This document shows, piece after piece, positions 24,400 through 31,582 of a DNA stretch of 64,000 nt (positions are counted from its first letter, which is position 1; each line of letters starts with the position of its first letter). Where the stretch lies: NCBI GenBank assembly GCA_029266455.1, contig JAQSWV010000014.1, positions 26,306-90,305 of the forward strand. The letters run 5' to 3'. The notes beneath the pieces were generated by a model that was not told the origin of the DNA, ran no database searches, and saw only the letters and a program-made list of their open reading frames with translations. The translations under genes were made by a program, and so were the position numbers. This stretch comes from Nocardioidaceae bacterium (GTDB lineage: Bacteria; Actinomycetota; Actinomycetes; Propionibacteriales; Nocardioidaceae).

Positions 24400-25038
24400 A
24401 TCACCACCTCGATCACGCCCACGAGCTGGGCATATGCGGAGGAGTTCGTCCCCGAGGACGAGCCGCTGCGTGCGGCCAGGGCCCGGGCGCAGGAGGTCGG
24501 CGTCACGCCGGTCGGATCCGGCGGGGGCGCGGCCCTGCGGTTCCTGGCCGCGCTGCTCGAGGCCCGTGCCGTCGTCGAGATCGGCACCGGGACCGGCGTG
24601 TCGGGGCTATGGCTGCTGCGCGGCATGGCCCCTGATGGCGTACTGACCAGCGTCGACCTGGAGGCCGAGCACCAACGGCTCGCCCGCGAGACCTTCCGCG
24701 AGGCGGGCATCCCCGCGCAGCGGTACCGGCTCATCGCCGGCGCGGCGTTGGAGGTGCTCCCCCGGCTCACCGACGGCCACTACGACATGGTCCTCTGCGA
24801 CGCCGCGAAGGCCGAGTACGCCGACTATCTGCGCGAGTCGGTGCGGCTGCTGCGGCCTGGCGGGCTGGTCGCCATCGACAACGCCCTGTGGCACGACCGG
24901 GTGGCCGATCCGTCTCAACGCGACGAGGAGACGGTGGCCATCCGTGAGCTCGGCCGGGCGATCCGCGAGGACGAGAACCTCCTGCCCGTCCTGCTCCCGG
25001 TGGGCGACGGCCTGCTGGTGGCCCGCAAGCTGAGCTGA
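24400..25038 (+). CDS. O-methyltransferase, class I (Rv1220c-like), probable ATC start
   Basis: 212 residues if read from ATC 24400. Methyltransferase motifs: VVEIGTGTGVSGLWLLRGM (motif I), LTSVDLEAEHQRLAR, and MVLCDAAKAEYADYL with RPGGLVAIDNALWHDRVADP, the catechol-O-methyltransferase/CCoAOMT pattern; substrate unknown. The conserved N-terminal helix TSWAYAEEFVPEDEPLRAAR is encoded upstream of the first standard start (GTG 24598). A stop TAG at 24361 bounds the frame, and no ATG, GTG or TTG lies between. ATC at 24400 sits 5-7 nt after GAGGGAGAG, so a rare ATC start, or a sequence error, is implied. Divergent from sigE as in mycobacteria. Confidence 0.85.
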   Translation: MTTSITPTSWAYAEEFVPEDEPLRAARARAQEVGVTPVGSGGGAALRFLAALLEARAVVEIGTGTGVSGLWLLRGMAPDGVLTSVDLEAEHQRLARETFREAGIPAQRYRLIAGAALEVLPRLTDGHYDMVLCDAAKAEYADYLRESVRLLRPGGLVAIDNALWHDRVADPSQRDEETVAIRELGRAIREDENLLPVLLPVGDGLLVARKLS

Positions 25039-25052
25039 GCGGCACGGCCGCT
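25038..25052. terminator. Small hairpin at the end of the O-methyltransferase gene
   Basis: AGCGGC-ACG-GCCGCT overlaps the stop codon and could terminate transcription before the convergent aminopeptidase gene, whose stop is at 25099. The stem is only six base pairs. Confidence 0.35.
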
Positions 25053-25098
25053 GCCTGCCTGCCGAGCCGACGTACGGCGAGAGCTCCGCTGGACGGGG

Positions 25099-26808
25099 CT
25101 ACTGGCGCACCGGTCGCACCCCGGCCAGGGGGTCAGGGCTGGTGAGCCAGCTGAGCAGGACTCGGGCTCCGAACCCGGTCGGGCCCTCGGTCCACACATC
25201 GGCGTCGCGCGCCGCGTCGCCGACACTGGACAGGTCGAGGTGCGCCCATGGCACACCGCCCGCGAACGGCCGCAGGAACAACGCGGCCGCGATCGAGCCC
25301 GCACCGTGCAGGCCCGCCGCGCCGCCCGTGTTGCGGGCGTCGGCGATGTCGGAGGCGATGTCGGGCAGGTAGTCGTCGACGAGCGGGAGCCGCCACAGAG
25401 GCTCCCCAGCGCGCCGGCCGGCCGCGAGCAGCGCCTCCGCCAGCGCGTCATCGTCGGCGAACAGGCCCCCGAGCGAGCGACCGAGTGCCACCTTGACCGC
25501 GCCGGTCAGCGTGGCGACGTCGACGAGTACGTCCGGATCCAGCGCGCCGGCGGCATGCGCCAGCGCGTCGGCCAGCACGAGCCGCCCCTCGGCGTCGGTG
25601 TTGAGCACCTCGCTGCTGCGTCCACCGGGGTGCCGCACCACGTCCCCCGGACGCTGGGCGCCGGAGCCGATCGCGTTCTCGGCCGCGGCCACCAGACCGG
25701 TCACGTTCAGGCCGACATCGAGCGATCGCAGCGCACCCATCACGGCCAGCACCACCCCACCGCCGGTGACGTCGCGCTTCATGGTCGACATGCCCTCGGC
25801 CGGCTTGAGCGACAGCCCACCGGTGTCGAAGGTGATGCCCTTGCCGACCAGCACCACGTGCTGGTGCGCTTCCACGCCGGGTCGGTAGGCCAGCTCCACC
25901 AGGCGAGGCGGTCTCGTCGAGCCGCAGCCCACGCCGACGAGTCCGCCGAACCCCTCCCGTGCGAGCGCATGCTCGTCCCGGACCCGGCAGTCGAGGCCGG
26001 CGTCCGCGGCCAGCGCGACCGCCCGCTGGGCCAGCCACTCCGGTGACTTCTCCCGGGACGGCCAGGTGGCGATCTCGCGGGCCAGCCGGCTCGCCCGGCC
26101 GCAAGTGACACCGACGTGCACCGCCTCGTCGACCGCCCGCCTGCGGCCGTCCGCAGGAGTGCACAGCACCACCCGTGGCACCGGAGCCCCGTCCGGGCCG
26201 GCCCGGCGCCAGGTCAGCGCGAAGGAGGCGAGCAGCAGCCCCTCGACGAACGCCTGCACAGCCGCAGGCTCCATGCCCGTCCCCGAGCCCGTCTCCGAGC
26301 CCGTCCCCGCGCCCGTCCCCGGGCCCGTCCCCGAGCCCGTCCCCGGGCCAGTCTCCGAGCCCGACGTCCGGCCGGCTGCCACCGTGGTGGCCACTGTCCC
26401 GCGGCCGCGGGCGGCCCGGGCCAGCGCGGCGCCTGCCGTCCGGAGGTCGGCCGGCGTGCCGCCGCCGACACCGATCACCAGCAGCGACCGGGCAGCGGAC
26501 CGGGACGCCGGCGAGACAGGGGAACTCGCGACGGACAGCGACTGCCACGCGGTCTCTCCGGCCCGGCCGGTCAGCTTCTGGTGGGCGGCAACCGCAGCGA
26601 GGTCGATGCCGTACGCGGCGGCTGCCTGTTCGGAGCCCGGGCCGAGCCGGACGTCGCCGGCGACCGACCCCGATCCCGGTGCGATGGGCACGGCCAGCAC
26701 CTCGGCGGCGGCGACGTCGAACAGCGACTCCGGACCGGTCTCGACAGCGGGCGGGGCCGACGCCGGCGCCGGCCCTGGTTCTGGCCCTGGTTCCCGCGCT
26801 GGGTCCAC
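25099..26808 (-). CDS. Leucyl aminopeptidase, M17 family
   Basis: 569 residues, long for M17 (about 500). The C-terminal catalytic domain is intact: VGKGITFDTGGLSLKP (Lys and Asp metal/catalytic residues), MKRDVTGGG, and NTDAEGRLVLADAL (Asp, Glu, Arg), with two zinc or manganese ions expected. It removes N-terminal amino acids from peptides in the cytosol, usually as a hexamer. Length is inflated by a Pro/Glu-rich N-terminus (PGPEPGPAPASAPP) and by a Gly-Thr-Ser repeat in the N-terminal domain. GTG start at 26808. It is monocistronic, convergent with the O-methyltransferase gene. Confidence 0.92.
   Translation of the reverse strand: MDPAREPGPEPGPAPASAPPAVETGPESLFDVAAAEVLAVPIAPGSGSVAGDVRLGPGSEQAAAAYGIDLAAVAAHQKLTGRAGETAWQSLSVASSPVSPASRSAARSLLVIGVGGGTPADLRTAGAALARAARGRGTVATTVAAGRTSGSETGPGTGSGTGPGTGAGTGSETGSGTGMEPAAVQAFVEGLLLASFALTWRRAGPDGAPVPRVVLCTPADGRRRAVDEAVHVGVTCGRASRLAREIATWPSREKSPEWLAQRAVALAADAGLDCRVRDEHALAREGFGGLVGVGCGSTRPPRLVELAYRPGVEAHQHVVLVGKGITFDTGGLSLKPAEGMSTMKRDVTGGGVVLAVMGALRSLDVGLNVTGLVAAAENAIGSGAQRPGDVVRHPGGRSSEVLNTDAEGRLVLADALAHAAGALDPDVLVDVATLTGAVKVALGRSLGGLFADDDALAEALLAAGRRAGEPLWRLPLVDDYLPDIASDIADARNTGGAAGLHGAGSIAAALFLRPFAGGVPWAHLDLSSVGDAARDADVWTEGPTGFGARVLLSWLTSPDPLAGVRPVRQ
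26275..26362. repeat. 12-bp tandem repeats in the aminopeptidase gene
   Basis: Seven or so variants of CCCGTCCCCGAG (plus strand) keep frame and encode a (Gly-Thr-Gly-Ser)-like run in the linker of the N-terminal domain, about residues 150-178. The repeat is a flexible insert outside the catalytic domain and is a likely site of length variation. Confidence 0.9.
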
Positions 26809-26910
26809 GGTGGATCACCCGGCTTCCCTGGGTCGTCCTGGTCTCTGCGCTCTGCTGATCCGCGCCGGTCCTGGGCCGGTGACCGCCCCGTGAGCCGATC
26901 CGACACACAC

Positions 26911-26944
26911 GAGGTCCCGGGACCCGAAGCGGCCCCGGGACCTC
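26911..26944 (-). terminator. Strong hairpin downstream of the DUF3117 gene
   Basis: GAGGTCCCGGG (26911-26921) is perfectly complementary to CCCGGGACCTC (26934-26944), an 11-bp GC-rich stem with a 12-nt loop, 9 bp past the DUF3117 stop. There is no T-run, which is normal for this GC content. Confidence 0.7.
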
Positions 26945-26953
26945 AGAAGGTGG

Positions 26954-27121
26954 TCAGGAGACGACGGCCTTGAGCGCGTCGCCGAGCTCACCCGCCTCCT
27001 GCGCGTTCAGCTCCACGACGAGGCGGCCGCCGCCCTCCAAAGGGACCCGCATCACGATGCCTCGCCCCTCCTTGGTCACCTCGAGCGGTCCGTCGCCCGT
27101 TCTCGGCTTCATGGCCGCCAT
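26954..27121 (-). CDS. DUF3117 small protein
   Basis: A 55-residue protein that is easily missed. It begins MAAMKPRTGDGPLEVTKEG and continues RGIVMRVPLEGGGRLVVELN, ending AQEAGELGDALKAVV, the highly conserved DUF3117 family of actinobacteria (Rv1211 type, as I recall). ATG at 27121 follows AAGG and an upstream GGAGGAGAG. Near-invariant sequence and high expression-type ribosome site suggest a core role, but function is unknown. In mycobacteria it neighbours tagA and the gene for a DivIVA-like protein, which lie 2-3 kb away here. A strong terminator follows. Confidence 0.9.
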   Translation of the reverse strand: MAAMKPRTGDGPLEVTKEGRGIVMRVPLEGGGRLVVELNAQEAGELGDALKAVVS

Positions 27122-27297
27122 GCGCGCACCTTCTCTCTCCTCCGCCGCGAGCTACCCAGAGCAGGGCGGCGATCAGCGCGACGTGGTTCGTCCGCTGCCA
27201 TTATTCCGTACGCGGTCTCCGGGCTCGTGCAGGTCCCGACGGCGACTGACCAAGGGCGCTCCCGGGCTGCCCGGCACCCTCATCGACAAGGAGCGAC

Positions 27298-28125
27298 ATG
27301 ACGGACCCGACGACGAGCGTGTCGACGCCTGGCCGAGTCGAGCCGGTGGACTACACGGTCGATGACGGACTGGCCACGATCACCCTCCAACGGCCCGAGT
27401 CGAGGAACGCGCTCGACACCGTCACCAAGGAGGCGCTCAGAGCAGCAGTCGACGAGGCGGCGGGCGACGCCGGCGTGCGGGCGGTGCTGCTCACAGGATC
27501 GGGCCAGGCCTTCTGCGTCGGCCAGGATCTGCACGAGCACGTCCGACGGCTGGCCGACCTGACGCTCGACGAGGTGTGGTCGACCGTGGAGGAGCACTAC
27601 GCGCCACTGGCGATGGCGCTGGCCACCATGCCCAAGCCCGTGGTCGCCGGTGTCAACGGCGTCGCCGCCGGGGCCGGCGCCTCCCTGGCGTTCGCCTGCG
27701 ATCTGCGGGTGCTCTCCGACCAGGCCGGCTTCAACCTGGCCTTCGCGGGCGTCGGCCTGTCCTGCGACACCGGAGCGTCGTGGACGCTGCCGCGGCTGGT
27801 CGGGCACGCCCGCGCCATGGACTTGCTCTACCGGCCACGGACCGTGGACGCAGCAGAGTCCGAGCGGATCGGCCTGGCCACGATGGTGGTACGTCACGCT
27901 GACCTCATGGCCGAGGCGACCGCCCTGGCGCGGAGCCTGGCAGCGGGACCGACACTCGCCTACGCGGGCATCCGACGCTCGCTGGCCTACGCCGCGGGTC
28001 ACGACCTCGCCGAGTCGCTCGCCTTCGAAGCGGACCAGATGGCTCGTACGGGCGGGTCCCAGGACCACCGTGACGCGGTGGCGGCGTTCACCGCCAAGCA
28101 GCGACCGGTGTTCACCGGGCGCTGA
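27298..28125 (+). CDS. Enoyl-CoA hydratase/isomerase family protein (PaaG-like)
   Basis: 275-residue crotonase fold: ATITLQRPESRNALD, GSGQAFCVGQDLHEH (CoA oxyanion loop), VAGVNGVAAGAGASLAFACD (second oxyanion loop) and FNLAFAGVGLSCDTGASWTL. At the last motif the usual catalytic Glu pair is not present; Asp/Ser residues appear instead, as in isomerase-type members such as 2-(1,2-epoxy-1,2-dihydrophenyl)acetyl-CoA isomerase (PaaG). No paa genes are nearby, so the CoA-ester substrate is open. ATG at 27298 follows AAGGAGCGAC, an excellent ribosome site. Confidence 0.88.
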   Translation: MTDPTTSVSTPGRVEPVDYTVDDGLATITLQRPESRNALDTVTKEALRAAVDEAAGDAGVRAVLLTGSGQAFCVGQDLHEHVRRLADLTLDEVWSTVEEHYAPLAMALATMPKPVVAGVNGVAAGAGASLAFACDLRVLSDQAGFNLAFAGVGLSCDTGASWTLPRLVGHARAMDLLYRPRTVDAAESERIGLATMVVRHADLMAEATALARSLAAGPTLAYAGIRRSLAYAAGHDLAESLAFEADQMARTGGSQDHRDAVAAFTAKQRPVFTGR

Positions 28126-28137
28126 GCGGCAGTCGTC

Positions 28138-28152
28138 GCACCGGCCCGGTGC
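28138..28152. terminator. Palindrome between convergent genes
   Basis: GCACCGG-C-CCGGTGC is a perfect 15-bp inverted repeat between the enoyl-CoA hydratase stop (28125) and the convergent peptidase stop (28168), a likely bidirectional transcription terminator or a protein-binding site. Confidence 0.5.
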
Positions 28153-28167
28153 CAGGACCGGCGCGGC

Positions 28168-29016
28168 TCAGCGATGGCCACCTATGGCGCGCAGCAGGCC
28201 GTTGGGGGCAGTGCTGCGCAGGTAGCGTGCCGACGGGCGCTGAGAGAACTCCGCGGTGATGGAGTCGCCGTCGCGACGAGCGTTGAACCACTGCGTCATG
28301 GTCCCGTGGCAGGCTCCGCCGCAGTCGATGCGGTGCAGCGGCAGACGCATCTCGCGGGCGAGCCGCCGGGCGAAGGCAGGGTTCTTGGTGCGGGGGTCGA
28401 CCCCGAACAGGGGCTGGTGCAGGGACACGACGTGGTCGGGGTCGATCCGGCGCAGAAAGCGCATCGCCGCCCGGGTCTCGGGCTCCGACGCCGGCCCCGG
28501 ACCGGACTCGGTCTCGCCGTCGAGATCCCTCCAACGGACCGGGAAGTTCCGGTTCAGGTCGACGCCGCGCGCGTTCTGCCGGTCGTGTCGGGCGTAGCCG
28601 TCCGGGTTCAGGACGGGAATGACCCACAGGTCGGCGCCGACGACCGGCCGATGGTCGCGCAGGTGCCGCAGCGGCCGCGCCGACCGGCGTTCGTTGCCGT
28701 GCATCGCGGCGATCGCTACCACGGTGCTGCCGGCCCGCCGCGGCTGACCGAGGTGGAAGGCCCGGATGGGTCGGTCGCGCACGCTGCGGCCGATGATGCG
28801 CGACCCGATCACGGCCGGTCCGTCCGCTCCCTCCGCCGCAGTCACCGGCGGCGCTGCGGCCGGGCGCGCCGTCGACGGGGCGGCCGCCGCCGGCGCGGTG
28901 ACCCCGAACAGGGACGGAGCCGCCAAGGACAGCGTCACCACGACGAGCGCCACCGAGGGCAGGGCCCTCGAGGACAGCATCGTCGGGGAAGGGGGGCGGT
29001 GGTGGTGTCGCGTCAT
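28168..29016 (-). CDS. Secreted M14 zinc carboxypeptidase
   Basis: 282 residues. A signal sequence (LPSVALVVVTLSLAAPSLF, Ala-rich cleavage zone) precedes an M14 domain: AAMHGNERRS gives zinc ligands His and Glu, NPDGYARHDRQNARGVDLNR carries the substrate-binding Asn-Arg pair, VVSLHQP the third zinc His, and DSITAEFS the catalytic Glu. Small members of this family (MpaA type) trim murein peptides, so a cell-wall role outside the membrane is plausible. ATG at 29016 follows GGAGG at 6 nt. Two Cys (DCGGACHG) may form a disulfide. Confidence 0.9.
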   Translation of the reverse strand: MTRHHHRPPSPTMLSSRALPSVALVVVTLSLAAPSLFGVTAPAAAAPSTARPAAAPPVTAAEGADGPAVIGSRIIGRSVRDRPIRAFHLGQPRRAGSTVVAIAAMHGNERRSARPLRHLRDHRPVVGADLWVIPVLNPDGYARHDRQNARGVDLNRNFPVRWRDLDGETESGPGPASEPETRAAMRFLRRIDPDHVVSLHQPLFGVDPRTKNPAFARRLAREMRLPLHRIDCGGACHGTMTQWFNARRDGDSITAEFSQRPSARYLRSTAPNGLLRAIGGHR

Positions 29017-29030
29017 CTGTGCCTCCGGCT

Positions 29031-29630
29031 CTAGGAGGCACCCCGGTTCACGCCCCCGCGTGCCCAACAGCCTGACAGGTGGTCGTCGACCAGCCCCGCC
29101 GCCTGCATCAGCGCGTACGCCGTGGTCGGACCCACGAAGCGAAAGCCGCGCCCCTTGAGCTCCTTGGCCATGGCCACCGACTCCGGCGTCGTCGCGGGGA
29201 TGTCCGAGAGCGACCGCGGTGCCGGTCGGGGGGGTGGGGCGAAGTCCCACACCAGCTCAGGGAGCGGTACGTCGAGTGCCTGGACCGCGCGGGCGTTCGT
29301 GATGGTGGCCTGGATCTTGGCCCGGTTGCGCACGATGCCCGGGTCGGCCAGGAGACGGTCCACGTCGGGCGGCTCGTAGGCGGCGACGGCTGCCGGGTCG
29401 AAGCCGGCGAAGGCAACCCGGAACGCCTCGCGCTTGCGCAGGATCGTCAGCCAGGACAGCCCGGACTGGAAGGCTTCCAGGCTGATCCGCTCGAACAGAT
29501 CACGGGTGCTCGTCACGCGACTGCCCCACTCGGTGTCGTGATACGCGCGGTAGATCGGCGGGGCGTCCCCCCAGGGGCACCGCGCCCGACCGTCGTCACC
29601 GATCACCGGACCGGCTGCGGACCCGCTCAC
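29031..29630 (-). CDS. tag: DNA-3-methyladenine glycosylase I
   Basis: 199 residues. Excises N3-methyladenine from alkylated DNA. The zinc 'snap' residues are present: Cys in ARCPWGDAP near the start, His in YHDTEWG, and His/Cys in DDHLSGCW at the end. SGLSWLTILRKREAFRVAFA and PGIVRNRAKIQATITNARA are the helix-hairpin-helix-type core, and FVGPTTAYALMQAAGLV is typical. GTG at 29630 overlaps the stop of the SRPBCC gene (GTGA), so it is translationally coupled to it. Order DivIVA-like protein, SRPBCC, tag resembles Rv1209-tagA. Confidence 0.94.
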   Translation of the reverse strand: MSGSAAGPVIGDDGRARCPWGDAPPIYRAYHDTEWGSRVTSTRDLFERISLEAFQSGLSWLTILRKREAFRVAFAGFDPAAVAAYEPPDVDRLLADPGIVRNRAKIQATITNARAVQALDVPLPELVWDFAPPPRPAPRSLSDIPATTPESVAMAKELKGRGFRFVGPTTAYALMQAAGLVDDHLSGCWARGGVNRGAS

Positions 29631-30085
29631 GACGACGTCGAGGCCGCCTCCGCCTCGGCCAGCCGGGGCAGCCGGCGCAGGGCCCATCCGAAGCCCCACC
29701 GGGTCAGCGGGCCGCCCACCCACCACAGCGGGCGGGCCAGCGGCCCACCGGGCACCTCTACGCGCTCCCACCAGCGGAAGCGGCTGCGGGCGCCCTCCGG
29801 CTCGACCACGAAGGCTCCCACCCCCTTGACCACCCGCCCTGTGTGCAGGATCTCGTACCGGTGCGGAGCGTCGACCAACGTCACCGTCATCGGGTCGACG
29901 ATGGCCAGGGGCCCGACACCTGTCCGGGCGGTGATGCGCGTTCCCACCCCCAGCCGGGGGCCGTCCACGTGCTCGACCCTGGTGCACGGCATCCACTCGC
30001 CCTGCCGCTCCCAGTCGACCAGCAGCCGCCAGAGCTGGTCCGGGGCCACGTCGACCACGATCTCCAGCGTGACCTCAGCCTGCAC
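29627..30085 (-). CDS. SRPBCC (START-like/polyketide cyclase) family protein
   Basis: 152 residues of the helix-grip fold: EVTLEIVVDVAPDQLWRLLV start, then DWERQGEWMPCTRVEHVDGP, IVDPMTVTLVDAPHRYEILH and SRFRWWERVEVPGGPLARPL. Such domains bind hydrophobic ligands in a deep cavity; no enzyme activity can be assigned. GTG at 30085 overlaps the DivIVA-domain gene by 11 nt and its stop overlaps the tag start, making a tight three-gene operon. A second SRPBCC gene at 56850 is coupled in the same way to another DNA glycosylase. Confidence 0.88.
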   Translation of the reverse strand: MQAEVTLEIVVDVAPDQLWRLLVDWERQGEWMPCTRVEHVDGPRLGVGTRITARTGVGPLAIVDPMTVTLVDAPHRYEILHTGRVVKGVGAFVVEPEGARSRFRWWERVEVPGGPLARPLWWVGGPLTRWGFGWALRRLPRLAEAEAASTSS

Positions 30086-30389
30086 GGTCGCCGCCGGTGA
30101 CGTCAGGGGCCTGCAGCTCGTGCCCGCGAGCCGCGTCCCCGTCGTGCTCGTCGATCTGGGCGGCCAGCCGGTCGAGCAACGCGTCGACCTCTGCCATCCG
30201 GTAGCCGCGGAACGCGGTGGTGAACCGCACCGCCCGCACGTCGTTCCCGACCAGCGGCCGGTCACCGGGGACGAGCACATCGGGCCGATCGTCGTAGGCC
30301 GGGCCCATGCCGGTCCTCACCCAGCCGGCGGCGATCACCGCGGATCCGGCGACGACGAGCAATGGCAGCGTCCACAGCACCCAGGTCAC
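30075..30389 (-). CDS. Small membrane protein with a DivIVA-type domain
   Basis: 104 residues. One N-terminal transmembrane helix (WVLWTLPLLVVAGSAVIAAG) and a short DivIVA-like element RAVRFTTAFRGYRMAEVDAL followed by LLDRLAAQIDEHD, the F-x-x-x-x-x-G-Y-x-x-x-E-V-D signature of proteins that sense curved or polar membrane. GTG 30389 touches the GGGAGG ahead of it, so the GTG three codons later (30380), 9 nt from GGGAGG, may be the true start. The upstream region is a 12-13-bp minisatellite shared with the divergent folP2 gene. Confidence 0.82.
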   Translation of the reverse strand: MTWVLWTLPLLVVAGSAVIAAGWVRTGMGPAYDDRPDVLVPGDRPLVGNDVRAVRFTTAFRGYRMAEVDALLDRLAAQIDEHDGDAARGHELQAPDVTGGDRAG

Positions 30390-30410
30390 CCTCCCGATGG
30401 TGTCACGTCG

Positions 30411-30538
30411 GCCCGACAACCGGGCCGACACGGGGGCCCACAACGGAGCCGACACCGGGGCCGACGACGGAGCCGACACCGGAGCCCGACAACGGAGCCC
30501 GACAACGGGGCCCGACAACGGGGCCCGACGACGGGGCC
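30411..30538. repeat. 12-13-bp minisatellite between the divergent DivIVA-like and folP2 genes
   Basis: About ten imperfect units of GGCCCGACAACGG (variants GACACC, GACGAC, AGCC) in a row fill the promoter interval upstream of folP2. The frame through it is open on the plus strand and would add a repetitive Gly-Pro-Thr peptide to FolP2; I consider that artefactual because the family start lies at 30554. Confidence 0.9.
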
Positions 30539-30553
30539 TGCGATCCTGTCCGG

Positions 30554-31483
30554 GTGGCAACCCCCGCAGCTGCCGCTGACGGCTCCCCCGCCTGCGCCCC
30601 GCTCGACGTCCCAGGGTCGTCCGGTCTCCTGCGCCTCGGCAGCGGCGCGTTCGCACCGGGGCAGGCGCTGGTGATGGGTGTCGTCAACGCGACGCCCGAC
30701 TCCTTCTACGACCGCGGAGCGACGTACGCGGCCGCCGCTGCGCTCGACCTGGTGGACGCCATGGTGGAGCAGGGCGCAGACCTGGTCGACCTCGGTGGGG
30801 TCAAGGCCGGTGTGGGCGACGACGTCGACGTCGCCGAGGAGCTGCGACGCACCACCCCGCTGGTGAGTGCGGTACGCGAGCGTCATCCGCACCTCGTGAT
30901 CAGCGTCGACACCTGGCGGGCAGAGGTGGCCGATGCGGTCTGCGACGCCGGAGCCGATCTGATCAACGACCCCTGGGCCGGCTCGGACGCCCGCCTGGCG
31001 GAGGTCGCCGCACGGCACGGCGTCGGTCTGGTGTGCAGCCACACCGGGGGCCAGCTCCCCCGCCGCAGCATGGGCCGCGTGCGCTACGCGGACGTGGTCG
31101 CCGACGTGGTGGCGGGCACGACCGGGCTCGCCGCGAAGGCGCTGGCAGCAGGGGTCCGGCCGGACGGGATCGTGCTGGACCCGACCCACGACTTCGGCAA
31201 GACGACCGCGCACTCTCTGGAGGTGACCCGCCGCCTGGACGAGCTCGTCGCCACCGGCTGGCCCGTCCTGGTGGCGGTGTCCAACAAGGACTTCGTCGGC
31301 GAGACCCTGGACCTGTCGATCGACCAGCGGCTGGCGGGCACGCTGGCGGCCACCGCCGTGGCCGCCTGGCACGGGGCACGGATGTTCCGGGCTCACCAGG
31401 TCGCCGCGACCCGTCAGGTGGTCGACATGGTGGCGTCGATCCGCGGGGACCGTCCGCCGGCAGCACCAGTGCGGGGGTTGTGA
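30554..31483 (+). CDS. folP2: Dihydropteroate synthase homologue, FolP2 type
   Basis: 309-residue TIM barrel with MGVVNATPDSFYDRGATYAA at strand 1, SVDTWRAEVADAV, LINDPWAGSD, VCSHTGGQLPRR, VLDPTHDFGKT and VAVSNKDFVGETL with the pterin Lys, ending RAHQVAATRQVVDMVASIRG. The canonical sulfa-loop ESTRPG is replaced by VDLGGVKAGVG, as in mycobacterial FolP2, which to my knowledge lacks measurable dihydropteroate synthase activity. The real folate enzyme is therefore probably elsewhere. GTG 30554 gives a plausible N-terminus. It is flanked by two different minisatellites and convergent with the LOG gene. Confidence 0.88.
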   Translation: MATPAAAADGSPACAPLDVPGSSGLLRLGSGAFAPGQALVMGVVNATPDSFYDRGATYAAAAALDLVDAMVEQGADLVDLGGVKAGVGDDVDVAEELRRTTPLVSAVRERHPHLVISVDTWRAEVADAVCDAGADLINDPWAGSDARLAEVAARHGVGLVCSHTGGQLPRRSMGRVRYADVVADVVAGTTGLAAKALAAGVRPDGIVLDPTHDFGKTTAHSLEVTRRLDELVATGWPVLVAVSNKDFVGETLDLSIDQRLAGTLAATAVAAWHGARMFRAHQVAATRQVVDMVASIRGDRPPAAPVRGL

Positions 31484-31491
31484 GCCCGCCG

Positions 31492-31582
31492 GTCACTGCG
31501 GCCTGTCACTGCGGCCTGTCACTGCGGCCGGTCACTGCGGCCTGTCGCTGCGGCCGGTCAGTCCGGCCCGTCACTCTGGGCT
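31492..31582. repeat. 13-bp minisatellite at the folP2/LOG convergence
   Basis: Seven head-to-tail units of GTCACTGCGGCCT with increasing divergence at the right end. The last two overlap the end of the LOG gene, including its stop codon at 31558. The 13-bp period is out of phase with codons, so unit gain or loss there would alter the C-terminus of that protein. Confidence 0.9.

Noticed and set aside
30362..30553. N-terminal extension of FolP2 through the minisatellite
   Set aside because: It would add a repetitive Gly-Pro-Thr peptide with no counterpart in the family.
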